Below the pieces are notes generated by a model, which saw only the letters and a list, made by a program, of their open reading frames with translations, searched no databases and was not told the origin of the DNA. Shown here piece by piece: positions 1 through 11,900 of a DNA stretch of 64,000 bases. Position 1 is the stretch's first letter, and each line of letters starts with the position of its first letter. A program made the translations under genes and the position numbers. The stretch is from Acanthopleura granulata (lineage: Eukaryota > Mollusca > Polyplacophora > Chitonida > Chitonidae): positions 47,946,032 through 48,010,031 of the forward strand of contig JABBOT010000080.1 in NCBI GenBank assembly GCA_016165875.1, read 5' to 3'.

Positions 1-1437
1 GCTTAATGACAGTACATAAACCCTACATCCATCAAATCTCCAAAGGTGGCTTAATGACAGTACATAAACCCTACATCCATCAAATCTCCAAAGGTGGCTT
101 AATGACAGTACACAAACCTTACATCCATCAGATCTCCAAACGAGGCTTATTGACAGTACACAAACCCTACATCCATCAGATCTCCAAACGGGGCTTAATG
201 ACAGTACATAAACCCTACATCCATCAAATCTCCAAACGGGGCTTATGACAGTACACCAACCCTACATCCATCAAATCTCCAAAGGTGGCTTAATGACAGT
301 ACACCAATCCTACATCCATCAAATCTCCAAAGGTGGCTTAATGACAGTACATAAACCCTACATCCATCAAATCTCCAAACGGGGCTTAATGACAGTACAC
401 AAACCCTACATTCCTCAGATCTCCAAAGGTGGCTTAATGACAGTACATAAACCCTACATCCATCAAATCTCCAAAGGTGGCTTAATGACAGTACACAAAC
501 CTTACATCCATCAGATCTCCAAACGAGGCTTATTGACAGTACACAAACCCTACATCCATCAGATCTCCAAACGGGGCTTAATGACAGTACATAAACCCTA
601 CATCCATCAAATCTCCAAACGGGGCTTATGACAGTACACCAACCCTACATCCATCAAATCTCCAAACGGGGTTTAATGACAGTACATAAACCCTACATCC
701 ATCAAATCTCCAAACGGGGCTTATGACAGTACACCAACCCTACATCCATCAGATCTCCAAACGGGGCTTAATGACAGTACATAAACCCTACATCCATCAA
801 ATCTCCAAACGGGGCTTATGACAGTACACCAACCCTACATCCATCAAATCTCCAAACGGGGTTTAATGACAGTACATAAACCCTACATCCATCAAATCTC
901 CAAACGGGGTTTAATGACAGTACATAAACCCTACATCCATCAAATCTCCAAACGGGGCTTATGACAGTACACCAACCCTACATCCATCAAATCTCCAAAC
1001 GGGGCTTAATGACAGAACACCAACCCTACATCCACCAGATCTCCAAACGGGGCTTAATGACAGAACACCAACCCTACATCCACCAGATCTCCAAACGGGG
1101 TTTAATGACAGTACATAAACCCTACATCCATCAAATCTCCAAACGGGGTTTAATGACAACACACAAACCCTACATTCCTCAGATCTCCAAAGGTGGCTTA
1201 ATGACAACACACAAACCCTACATTCCTCAAGTCTCCACAAAGGACTTTATGGCAGCACACAAACCCTACATTCGTCAGATCTCTAAACGGGTCTTAATGA
1301 CAGTACACAAACCCTACATTCGTCAGATCTCCAAACGGGTCTTAATGACAGTACACAAACCCTACATCCATCAAATCTCCAAACGGGGCTTAATGACAGT
1401 ACACAAACCCTACATTCATCAGATCTTCAGTTTTGGC
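1..1437 (+). repeat. 48-bp minisatellite array (about 30 units), truncated by window start
   Basis: Head-to-tail units of 48 bp (some 47 bp) begin TTAATGACAGTACATAAACC and end in CTCCAAACGGGGC. In the 48-bp register each unit reads as the 16-residue peptide MTVHKPYIHQISKRGL, so long open frames appear. Units written GGCTTATGACAG (near 242, 627, 719, 817, 958) are one base shorter and break that frame, which argues against a coding function. Variants AAAGGTGGC and AAACGGGGC alternate. A block of eight units near 1-248 recurs 383 bp later. Divergence rises after about 1140 (CATTCCTCAG and CATTCGTCAG variants), as is usual at the edge of an array. The left edge lies outside the window. Confidence 0.95.
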
Positions 1438-1446
1438 TTGATGACA

Positions 1447-1592
1447 TCCGCGAGCAACCTGTGGATGGCCGTGGGCATCCCCCAGTCTTTGCCTAGTCTT
1501 TCCCCACCAAACTGCTGACCGCTGAACTGCTGGTTAGGGAAATATTCTGGAGTGCGGAGTTAAACACCAATCAAGTAAATAAATAAATAAAT
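1447..1592 (+). mobile_element. 5'-truncated SINE (family 1) inside the minisatellite edge
   Basis: The segment starts in the SINE body (GAGCAACCTGTGGATGGCCG) and runs through a degraded GGAAATATTCTGGAGTGCGG to ACACCAATCAAGTAAATAAA. It lacks the tRNA-like head. Degenerate 48-bp minisatellite units continue on its right (1595-1690), so the SINE piece sits within the array. Confidence 0.8.
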
Positions 1593-1594
1593 GA

Positions 1595-1690
1595 TCAATG
1601 ACAGTACACAAACCTACGCCCAGACTTTCATTAATGACAAAACACAAATCATACACCCATCAGATCTGCCAATGACGTTAATGAGAGTAA
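1595..1690 (+). repeat. Degenerate units of the 48-bp minisatellite
   Basis: Two decayed copies are visible (TCAATGACAGTACACAAACC, then TTAATGACAAAACACAAATC and CCATCAGATCTGCC), on the far side of the SINE fragment. Confidence 0.7.
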
Positions 1691-1699
1691 AACTGTCTG

Positions 1700-2870
1700 A
1701 CAAATCGATCTGCCCGTGCATAAGTCAAACGACGCGGTCAAGAACACATCGCAAACCAAAGAAATACATACGGGCATGTTTTAAACCCAGGTAAAATAAC
1801 ACAAACTCTGTGAAACTGTGAAAATCGTATTCGTCTTTTTTGTAATAAAATCGTATATTGTATGTAAAATGTGTAAAGTATCACATTTGAATCATATGAC
1901 AGATCTTAATATATTTTGTACACTGAATGTCAGCATCATCAGCCATGGCGCCCAATAGTTGAAATATGGTGTCAACTGTGTAGAACATCTGCCGATTATG
2001 ACAAAGATCTTTACAAGCTTTATTTAGAAATTTTACGGGCTCAAATGATGCTTTCTTTTCTCGTGTAACCTCATTAAGGACAATTTATATCGTCCAATGC
2101 AAATATTTTGCTACACAACTTTCAGTACGTCTTTTGAACAATACCGCCCCTTTCATCCAACCCTCTCCACTTGACTCGTCCCAGTAACGCTTTACAAAAT
2201 CTGGGGGCTATCCATGTAGACTGTCCTGGAATTTGTGTTGCAATAGCGGATGTCCCTGTACAGAACTTCATTATGAGCGCATTTACAGAACATATGTGGA
2301 TAAATACCCATAAAGACTTCGTGCTATTGTGAAGAGGTCGTTGCGCCCCGTGAAATGTAGGGCGTAAACAGCACGTGTAGGGCCTACCTGACCAACAGCT
2401 ATCCTCATTCCACCAAGTCTAAAGTTTCTAAACATTCTTTTTTTCTTTGGGTTTTTTATTCCAACAGCGGCATTCTAAGAATGCTTTAAGCGTTTTATTT
2501 TTTTCCCATTAAGCGAAAATGGACGACTGAACCGGTAATTTGCCTGTATAAACACCGTTTCATATATAGACAGAGTACATCTATCGTCATGTGAAACATT
2601 GGATTACACCAATATAACACTATATAATCTTTACACCTGTGGTAAAATACAAACATTGTAAACTGGAGCTACTGTTTTACATTGTATGTTGCAATAAATT
2701 GTATATCATGTAATTTATAATAGGGTCTATATGTTGCTAGAATATGAACTTTCATGGTACGAAAGCTTCACGCAATGGCTGAAAAAAAAATTTCAAATAA
2801 CATAAAACACTGAGCAATGTATTAGTAGACTAAATGTTTAAGTCATCAGCATATTTATTATACATCTAGA
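1700..2870. other. Stretch without supported gene
   Basis: AT-rich sequence with short homopolymers. I see no ORF with family features, no splice-bounded exon and no repeat that I recognise. Confidence 0.5.
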
Positions 2871-2875
2871 AATCA

Positions 2876-3058
2876 TACATTTGTATCACACCTTAATAGA
2901 TTACAGGTGTAACAGAGCTAAACAAATTACAGCTGTATCACAGCTAAACAGATTACAGCTGAGTCACACCTAAATAGATTACAGCTGGACCACTCCTAAA
3001 TAGACTGCAATTGCATCACACCTAAATAGACTACAGGTGTATCACACCTTAACAGATC
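2876..3058 (+). repeat. Diverged tandem repeat, about 28-bp unit, 6-7 copies
   Basis: Imperfect units of the form TCACACCTAAATAGATTACAGCTG recur, with variants AGGTGTA, GCTGTA and GCTGAG at the junction. The copies differ by several bases each, so this is an old array. Confidence 0.75.
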
Positions 3059-3240
3059 AAAATATAGCAACATGGTAAAACAGAAATAAAAAAATCAAAA
3101 CAAAACAGTTACAGTTGTGTAGGGTTAAGACTTAGTCTGGTTAGGATTAGAATAGGTTAAATGAATAAGGAATAATTTATAAGTTGAGTTGAGGCTTGAA
3201 CTTTCTGATTATCTTGCTTCTTTCTCACCGATGTATTTAG

Positions 3241-3337
3241 TCCTCAAGAATATTTCACTTATACGACGGCGGTTAGCGTTGTGGTGGGAGGATACCGGAC
3301 AGCGACCGGGGGAATTCCACGACGGTCCACAGGTTTC
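3241..3337 (-). mobile_element. SINE family 1 fragment, reverse orientation
   Basis: CTCAAGAATATTTCACTTAT followed by ACGACGGCGGTTAGC, GTGGTGGGAGG and a degraded body is the reverse complement of the 3' half of the family-1 SINE. The tail and the tRNA head are both missing. Confidence 0.8.
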
Positions 3338-3713
3338 TCACTAATATAGATTTTGTTTCATCCACGAGAGTAAATAATATCTAGTGTGTTTCCTCAACGT
3401 AACTTGATTGTATGTTCTTTACATGATATGAATGGCTTATCCTTTGTCTACTTGCTTAAATACTGAGTCTTATAGTGAAGATTTTTCAGAACTATCATTT
3501 TATCTGTACAAATGTTATAAGACTCTTTATGATTTTGAACGTTTGGACAATGAGTAAGGTAATTTATTAGAATGTCTAAATTTCTATCCTTTAATCTGCT
3601 CGGTAAAGTGGTACTCTAATTTAACCTAAGGATCTATACGTTAGTGCCGCAGTTTGGTCCATGGTTGTCGATTGCTTGATGCGAAAGACCTCGTAAAAAT
3701 GAAATCACGTTGA

Positions 3714-4045
3714 TGGAAAAGACCATAAAAAACTGTATCTGAAAATACCTTCACTGAATTTTTCACATCTTTTCTTTTTCCCCGAATTAAATGCAGTTAA
3801 ACGTTTTGGTTTTATGGTCGATAATATGGACAATATTGATAAGTTGTGTCAACCGTGACGTTGCATAACTTTTGGTACACCTTAATGTTCAGGTCTGAAT
3901 AAAATTCTTGTAAACCCACTCCTGTGATATGCCCCTTTGAGTAGAAAAGGGAATAAGATGTTTAAGATCTGCTTTAGAGCCAGAGAAAGGTAGCCGTGGC
4001 ATCGCCGTTGACACACATGATCAAATTTAATGTAATATTGCTATT
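3714..4045 (+). repeat. Copy 1 of a diverged direct duplication (about 320 bp)
   Basis: Starts near AAAAGACCATAAAAAACTG and shares colinear blocks with 4332-4640: 'CTGTATCTGAAAATAC', 'TTTTATGGTCG..', 'TCTGCTTTAGAGCCAGAGAAA', 'TGATCAAATTTAATG'. No coding potential is seen. It is probably two copies of an unnamed interspersed element or a local duplication. Confidence 0.6.
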
Positions 4046-4331
4046 CCACGTATTCCAATTTTATCTGTACAATGCCTCCTAAAATAGTACCGAGTTCCAT
4101 GAAAACCTAGGGTGTAGTTTTTCCACCATCTAAGCTTGTGCATAGTTAGTTGTAATGGCTGTCACATATTTTTTTTTATTTTGACTGATGTTCTATTCAT
4201 TCGGTGCCGTAAACTCGGTATAGTAAAAATAAAAATTGAAAGAGAAAAATAAAACAATAACACGAGTTGTAAAATTTCACGATTTTTTTCTTCTTTTAGG
4301 GAAATACCACACATAAAAGAAGTTGTGGTAA

Positions 4332-4640
4332 CAGAAAAGACCATGAAAAACTGTATCTTAAAATACTCTCACCGAATTTTTTAGATTTTTTTCACTAAAT
4401 CAAACGCCGTCAAATGTTTTGATTGTGTGGTGGGTTTTATAGACCACACTGATAGTGTATTATGCTGCTCTCATATTAAAGCTCTAGTGAAGAATGCTCC
4501 TGAAACTGAGCTCTAAGTATGGAAGAGCGAACATGTGATTAAATTTCTGCTTTGGAATCAGAGAAAAGTCGGTATGATGTCACTGGTGAACGACATTATC
4601 AATATGGTCAAATACATTGCACTGCATTTAATTTGCTGAA
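4332..4640 (+). repeat. Copy 2 of the diverged direct duplication
   Basis: Blocks 'AAAAGACCATGAAAAACTG', 'CTGTATCTTAAAATACTC', 'GTGGGTTTTATAGACC', 'TCTGCTTTGGAATCAGAGAAA' follow the same order as copy 1. Indels and many substitutions show that the duplication is old. Confidence 0.6.
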
Positions 4641-4770
4641 AAAAAAAATTTAAATTTTGTGAAGACATTTTTAGATGCTGATTTCTCTTTTCATTTAGCA
4701 TAACCTTATTTTTTGTGTGGTTTTTGCCTTGAAATTGGAAAAGACTTGCTCACTAGGTCTTTCTTAACTT

Positions 4771-5045
4771 CGCACGATATACCAATCTCGTGCTCTCGAT
4801 AACTTTATTAAGTTTTGCGCGCGAGCTCTAAGTCGTGCTCTCCATATGATTGACCAATGAAAACCTCATAGGTCTAAGTTCGCCACTTGACAATTTAATC
4901 CAGCGTCCAGATGTAGGCGAGAGTGCATTACATAAATCTGTATCCTGATTTTAATTTGTCATTTATCTCGAGAGCACGACTGAACTAAGATCTTGTGCAT
5001 ACGACAAAATTTTGCATTTTTGTTGGTCCACTATCTCGTGCGTCC
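4771..5045. mobile_element. Candidate foldback/MITE with imperfect inverted ends
   Basis: The left half carries GCACGATATACCAATCTCG, TCGTGCTCTCGATAA and AGTCGTGCTCTCC. The right half carries the inverted equivalents ATTTATCTCGAGAGCACGAC, AGATCTTGTGC and CACTATCTCGTGCG. The two halves can pair over roughly 80-90 bases around a spacer of about 130 bases. No coding capacity and no clear target-site duplication were seen. Confidence 0.5.
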
Positions 5046-5059
5046 GACGTACATGTAAT

Positions 5060-8000
5060 TGAAAAAATATACGTGAAATCTTAAGAACTATGCTAGTATT
5101 TTTTTCCTATTTCAGTTTTTAATTTTTGCATGTCACTTTTACTTCTCGTACATTCAAGTACATGTGGTAATAATGGTTTTCATGTATACCATTAAACATG
5201 AGCAAGTGGCGAACACATGTCCTTATCGTCATGGTGTACCTTTACTTTAATATTTCAGTTTACTTAGAGTAGTATATTTTTAATCAGTCTTGGTTTACCT
5301 TCACCAGCCGTTTATACGCCCAGAATTTTGAAGGAGATACATTGCCATGCTGCAATAATGGTCATCCACCACCATCTTTGCTTTAAGCAGTTCTTTCCAG
5401 ATATCCAGCAAATTTCAGTCTTCAGTGATTAGAAATGCATGGGGTGAAAAGGTGGGGGGATATTTTGGATGTTTGGATTCTAGCCACGTCTGTTGTATTC
5501 CAACGTCGGAATGAAAATCTCTTTCAGCTTATGATAATTGCATACACCCATGGTAATACGTCAGTAATTTGTCAAGAATCATGGCACTTGGGACCGAGTA
5601 GCCCCCAAAAATTTTGGGTGGGCCCGTCCACATCTGTTTATGGGATCGTCCGCCTAAATCGATCTCACGGATAAAATGAACGAATAGTCAAACGAAGGGT
5701 GTCGTTTTCGTTCGTTTATTTCCCTTATAACCGTGCTGAGAGCTGCCCTAGGGAAAGTAGTCCCACTGACGAAGCGGGCAATGTGGCGCACAACAAAGAC
5801 GCGCTTCACCGATCAGGACTGTCAAAAGACCATTCCGTCCAGCTGTCAATAATCAAGTTTATTTTTTGACTATGTAATAAAATAAATACCAAATTCAGAT
5901 TAATGAAATTAAGACATGAATCAGTTTTCAGTTCGGTAAGCTTTCTCAACTTTTCGTAACTTGGTTCAACAACATTTTACACCGATATATTCAATAAATC
6001 CTTCGATTGTGTGGCTGGATTTATAGGGAAATACCCCACCACATTTAATAGGCATATTCAACCGAGCACACCCGAGAATTTCTTCCTGTCAGCTTGTGTA
6101 GGATGTCCATTTATGGAAGGAACATAGTGGATTGCCGTTTAATAATACTGTCCATCCTCAAAAGTACAAGTATGTGAATAAAGCATGGGTGGCAGACGTG
6201 ATTTCCCCTACACTGGTCACGTGTCTACCTTAGCGCGACATTAACATGACAGTTCATTCTCGAGGATGGGAAGGGTAGGTAAGGCGTCACTCTCTTTGGT
6301 GGTCGGGGGGGGGGGAGACATCAGTTCGCCGAAAATTATATAATTTTACAAACTCTTTCAACGTAAAACTAGATTCCGTTAAGACGGATAATTACTAATT
6401 TATATCCTTGAGTATTTCAAGTAAAATGTCAGTTATACATTCATGCAGTATACGCGCATCGTTCACGAAAACGTATGGAACTTTACACTTTACACCTTAA
6501 CGATTTCAAAGCCTACTTTACAAATATAACGCTGAGGGAATTTTTCAATCTCTCAATAGGTTTGGTGATATGTGTTGCTGTGAAAAGTCCTGCCATTTGA
6601 CACAATGTATAGACAATTTTCATTCAGTTAACAACAAAGTTCGAGCGGCAAGACCTGACCGAAAAGATGAAAAACTTGTTTTCCGGACTGCAGATCAGAC
6701 TTGGCACCCGTTGGTCTGTGACATTTGAGGCTCTGGAAAATCTCCCCATTTCCTGATACAACACCATTTCTACTGTAAAGTATGACATGCAAAGAATTGC
6801 CTTATTCACATTGATATTTATTTATATACCAATAATGGTAAATTTACGCTCAAAGTTGCGAATTATGCACCATGACGTGTCATGTTATTGTAAAAAAAAA
6901 CACAAAAAACACATTCCCGCAGCTCCCACCCCTTAGTAGCCTTATTCAATTCTATCATATTTTGGATTAAACTAGCATAAAGTATTTACTTGACAACTTC
7001 TTTAGTATGGCCATAGTTCGGCAAACATGGCCCTACAATATATAAGGGTTATAAAAGTCAAGCTGCAAAACAACCCCTACAGATTCTGACTTTAGCAATT
7101 ATTAGCAAAGAACAAACACCTAACGTAAAGCTTGATCACAGTATTTATTTTAGACTTCAGACAATAACTGGCAGTTGACAGCTTTTATGCATCCTGCTGA
7201 CATTTTCTAAGCATCCTTTCCTAATCCTCCGTAGGTGCGGGTCACGGTACTTATGTTTTAAGTGAATGACGATTGTCAACTGTGAAATAAACCTGCAGAT
7301 TTCTTTTGTCTTTTGAGTGGATGCTTTATTTTTAATACGGCAATGGAAGCTCTTACTTCATCTGAAGCAGGACTTGATCAGCAGGAGTCTCCGACACCTG
7401 ACGGCTTGGACCAGATCCAATATCATCACTGGATATTGGCCATTCACGTTTATTCTTTCGTAAACCTCACGGTATGACTTCGGCCGGTACAATGTCCCCA
7501 CAACTGCCGGGAACCTGGCATTCCTGTAAGCACGTGCAGTATGCGTCCTCAACCTACATTTCCCACCACATACCTACGCTTATATACTGAGAATAGGCTA
7601 AGGAATATAGTCAAGAAATGTACATAGAGTCAGCTATACGCATAACTCACACTTTTACGCATTTTAAGTTTTTCTTTCAAGAGTGGAATCGCTGCTTATG
7701 TTGTGTCTTCAGGTTTATTTCTCCTAGTGTTGATTCACGCTATTACCTTTTTACCCATCGCTGGATTGCACAACAATGTTCAGATATGTCAGTACGCTGC
7801 AGCTGATCGATATGAAATTCGTCTGATTTGTTTAAGCCGAATGGCCAGACGAAGGGTGTATAATTCGTCCCTTTTTCTCAAGGCAAAACCCCCAAACGAA
7901 TCCAAACGATTTAGAGGGACGGCCCCATACCTACATTGCTACGTGGTAAACAAAATGCTCAACAAGGACAGTGTGTATATAGTCCATATATTGTGAAACA

Positions 8001-8710
8001 TGTATTTTCAATGAAATCACGTGACTTACATACGGCTGTCTCCTGTGATAATCGAATGGGATACCCGGCCTTCTGAAAAGAGAGGGAAGCAAATCTTGTA
8101 TCGCCTAAAACATCAGCGCCCTCTTCCTATTTGAATAAAAGTACAGATGATTATTCATGATGGCTTGCTATAGTTTATGAAACCACGCGTACATACAGGT
8201 CGAGGCACTGCAAGACCTGCTGTTCCTTCCAGGTAAGCTGGAGAGCCTATTGCTGCTCTGTGATTCTCTTACATCACGCCAGTAACGCTCAAGTTTCGTG
8301 CCTGTGAGCACTTACACCTGTTCATATTTTGAGCCTACATTTGCACGTCAGACTGTACCCAGATAGTCTACCTACCCGATACATACGTTAAACCTATGGA
8401 ATATTAAGGTGAGTTGTTTTATTGTGTCCCTGATAAAGGTGGCCACAAAGACTATCTTTTATGAGTGTGAAGGCCATTATGTTTATGGATGGACGAAGAA
8501 CAGAGCAGACATCTCAACACCTTACTAAGACCATGGCAAACCTCCTGACATGAGGCTACAGCCGAGCCATCTCCACAAGGATTAACGTGTCTGCCGTGTG
8601 TCTAAACACCCGGTGATAATTCAAGATCTTACTAATTCACTTTCATTTTTGAAAATCTTTTCGTAAATGATTTCCGAGATATCCGGGCCAAAGTATTTAG
8701 CCTGTTAGTG
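5060..8710. other. Long stretch without supported gene
   Basis: Only short, unremarkable ORFs are present. One frame at 7703-7996 has a hydrophobic beginning but starts at GTG and resembles no family. A 12-base G run lies near 6306. No exon structure or recognised transposon domain is visible. Confidence 0.45.
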
Positions 8711-8717
8711 CGACACA

Positions 8718-8850
8718 ATGGCACAAGAACCTCTCCTGCCAGCAACCTGTGGTTGGTCAAGCGTTTCCTCCGTGCTCTGCCTGGTTTCCTCCCACCATTA
8801 TTCTGACATACGTCGTATGAGTGAAATATTCTTGATTTCCATTGGCAAAT
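8718..8850 (+). mobile_element. SINE family 1 fragment just upstream of Ly6 exon 1
   Basis: CTGCCAGCAACCTGTGGTTGG, TCTGCCTGGTTTCCTCCCACC and GTGAAATATTCTTGA match the SINE body in order. The tRNA head and (AAAT)n tail are missing. It ends about 45 bases before the splice acceptor of the first coding exon of the Ly6 gene. Confidence 0.8.
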
Positions 8851-8894
8851 TTAATTTTCGACAAGAAGGCTTTTTCGCATTCTATGTGTTACAG

Positions 8895-8977
8895 ATCACA
8901 GACAAACATGAGTCGTCTTTTGTGTGTTCTGATTCTCACCTACTTGTGCCTGTTCAGCTGTGCTTACCTTGTGTCAG
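8895..8977 (+). CDS. Ly6 gene exon 1: start codon and signal peptide
   Basis: An acceptor TGTGTTACAG ends at 8894, implying a further 5'UTR exon upstream that I could not locate. ATG is at 8908. It encodes MSRLLCVLILTYL, then CLFSCAYLVS, a typical short hydrophobic signal peptide. The donor GTATGG starts at 8978 and leaves one base (G) of the next codon. That G joins GT of exon 2 to give glycine directly before LKCYSC. Confidence 0.82.
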
Positions 8978-11900
8978 GTATGGTATAGATTACTTATGGT
9001 ACAGGTCATCCAAAAAATGCCAAATGCGTCTACAACCAGTAAAAAAAAATCCCGAACGATTTGCGTTGACCAGGTATTTTAGTGGCCATTGTCTAAACTT
9101 TGGCCATGTTTGCAAGTATTATGAGAGGGATATGTTTAAGAATTAGTGCTCTAAGTTTGTCGGTAACATGGATCTTGTTTTGAAATAAACTTCGTCTTTT
9201 GACCCTTTCGCGGGAAAGAAAACAGGTTGAACTTCATTACATAATGTTCCTAACAAGAAGCTCAATGCTAAATCTGCACTGATGACAAAATGTATGGCAT
9301 TTCAGATATTCCACCATAAGATATATTTTGTAAATGCTGACAGACCCTCTTTAATGTACACAGGTAGTTATGCGAATCACGCCGCTAGGTTTTAATATAC
9401 TTGTACGAAGGGATTTGTTCTAGAAAAATTTTCCTTCATCAGTGGTGGTCATGAGTCATGCCTGCCTGCGCCTGTCGAATAACATAAACTGGCTTATTTG
9501 CATTCTGTTATTCTCCTAACTGGAAATATACATCGGTACATTAAGAATCTGGCATTATGCGTACGTGAGGTTGTAAAAACTCCCGAAATGTGGATAACTT
9601 CCTTTTAATTGGCGATCTTGTCCAAATGTCCGGCACATTTATATTAGTGTCATGACATTCTCTGTTCTAGTAGTGAGAAGGCCGCCTTCTTCTTGACGGG
9701 CCCGTACATTGATTGTTGTATGTTAACTATGTTCTTCAAAGGCACGCGTATGCAACCTATGATCCAGAAATCTATCGACAGATAGACTGGTGCATCAGGC
9801 TTAGCGCTTTATTGATTTTACCTCGAAGTACGAATAAGAACCGAAAATGAAAGCAACGTCTCTATGAAATCAGCATTTACTGCCTTTCTACTTATACACA
9901 CTTTAGGTTCACACAACACATAAATAATCAATTTTTTTTGGGGGGGGGGGCATGTTTTACAGCCCCAGCGGAACAAATTAATTTGGTTTAATGAGGTTTC
10001 CGTTTGCCGATTACACACAAGAAAGAGGCTGCTTACTTTTACACCTGATGTTCTCCTTCATTAAGATGCCGCGTGACTGAGACATCAACCGTCGAGTCCT
10101 ATTTGATTCATCAAAAACTAGTATAACAGGACTGTTACCCATCTATTTGATTACAGTAGGTGCGAAATGAAACCAGTAAGCGTTGAAATTTTGCCGGTGG
10201 TAGTCCACCTCCAAGTGATATGCAGTTACTGGGTTATACACTGTAGGCTTCCATTCGACTGACTGTCGTGATAAGAAAAGGCGCACACATGAATGTCTAT
10301 CCTTTGTAAAAAGCCGGCTTTGGCTGCTATCAACATCGTGACAGGATAGACCACGTGCTTTCAATGCCTTTGTATGTGTTCCATGAATGTAGAGCTTTAC
10401 ATTTCAGTGACGTTGTAAGGCAAGCTCTATTCGTCTTCAGCCGCGCATGAACCATCTGACACCGCTGTGTGTGGACTTCATTTCAATTCTACATAAATAA
10501 ACAGAGAACAAAAAAAAACTTAAGTTGCCACATCATGTTCTTTATTCTGATCACAAAAGTTACAAAAGTTGAAATTTATGCAGTATACTGTTTCATAATG
10601 AACCTTTTTGGTTTACTGAGGCTGTATTTCTGCCAGTGTACACAAGTTCAATTGGCGTCTGTTTCACCGATTTTTGATATTTACCACCCTGAACGTTTAA
10701 TGTTCGTATTGAAAATCTTATCTACCTTGGTCCTCCTTGGTTCAGTTGGTTAGCGCGCTGGCGCAGCGCAATGACCCAGAGAGCCTCCCATCAATGCCGT
10801 TGCTGTGAGTTCAAGTCCAGCTCAAGCTGGCTTCCTCTCCTGCTGTACGTGAGATCTGCCAGCAACCTGCGTATGGTCGTCGGTTCTGCCCAGTGTTCTT
10901 CCACCATAATGCCGGCCGCCGTCGTATAAGTGAAATATTCTTAAGTACGCTAAATGCCAATCAAATAAATAAATAAATAGGCTACACTAGTTCGGTCATT
11001 CTGACATAATCTACCTGAATTTACTTCACTATTTCACAAAATGAAAGGATCAGCGCTTGTCTTTACACTCTCCTGTTAATGTCCTGAAATGATAATATCC
11101 TGAGTTGATACGGCTGTGTCCACTCCTCTGTTCACAGCATGACATCATCACAAACTGCATGCCATTCACCCTGTCATAGGCTATGACTCTTATACTATTG
11201 GTATATCTCGTAGAGACCAAGTCGTTTTAACAAGATGCCGCGTTGGGCATTCTCGTCTAACACGCCATTTTATCCTGGATGGGAGCAGTGCTCCCGAGTG
11301 TGTTGGATGTGATGCGCAATACGGCATTAAACATATCCTTGTTGACTGTGTGGACTCAGCTCATATTGGGGAAAGATTCTACATTTGATATTCTATATTT
11401 GACTTATTTAACAGCGTCCCTGGCGATGCTGTGATTTTTTTAAGGCTGCTGGCCTGTATAAAATACCAAACAACTGTGGTTTTCGACTTTTAACTAACAT
11501 TTACTTTTTTTAACCGGTTTAAAAAAAAAAAAGTTCGTCTGTTTTTTCTTTAAATTTTGAATGTTCATCCATCATGTCGAATACTATTCAAGGCTTCCTG
11601 ACTTGAACATGTTCTCGCCACGATATGGCTGAGATATGGCCAATGTGGCGTTAAGCCAAACTCATTCATTCATTCAACTTTTAACACACTCCTTCATTCA
11701 TCGGGATTAAATGCTGAACTACTGGGCTTACACTTCTGTGTTCACCCTGCTGAAATCCTGAAGTGTTCAGATTACACTTCTATAGGGATCTACGTGGCTC
11801 AGTTGGTTAGCGAACTAGAGCAGAGTAATGATCCAGGAGCCTCTCACCAATGCGTTCGCTGTGATTTCCTCCAACTCGTCTTGCCTTCTTCTTGGGGGGT

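Noticed and set aside
7703..7996. 97-codon ORF with a hydrophobic N-terminus, considered as a secreted protein.
   Set aside because: It starts at GTG, has no family features and no supporting splice sites.
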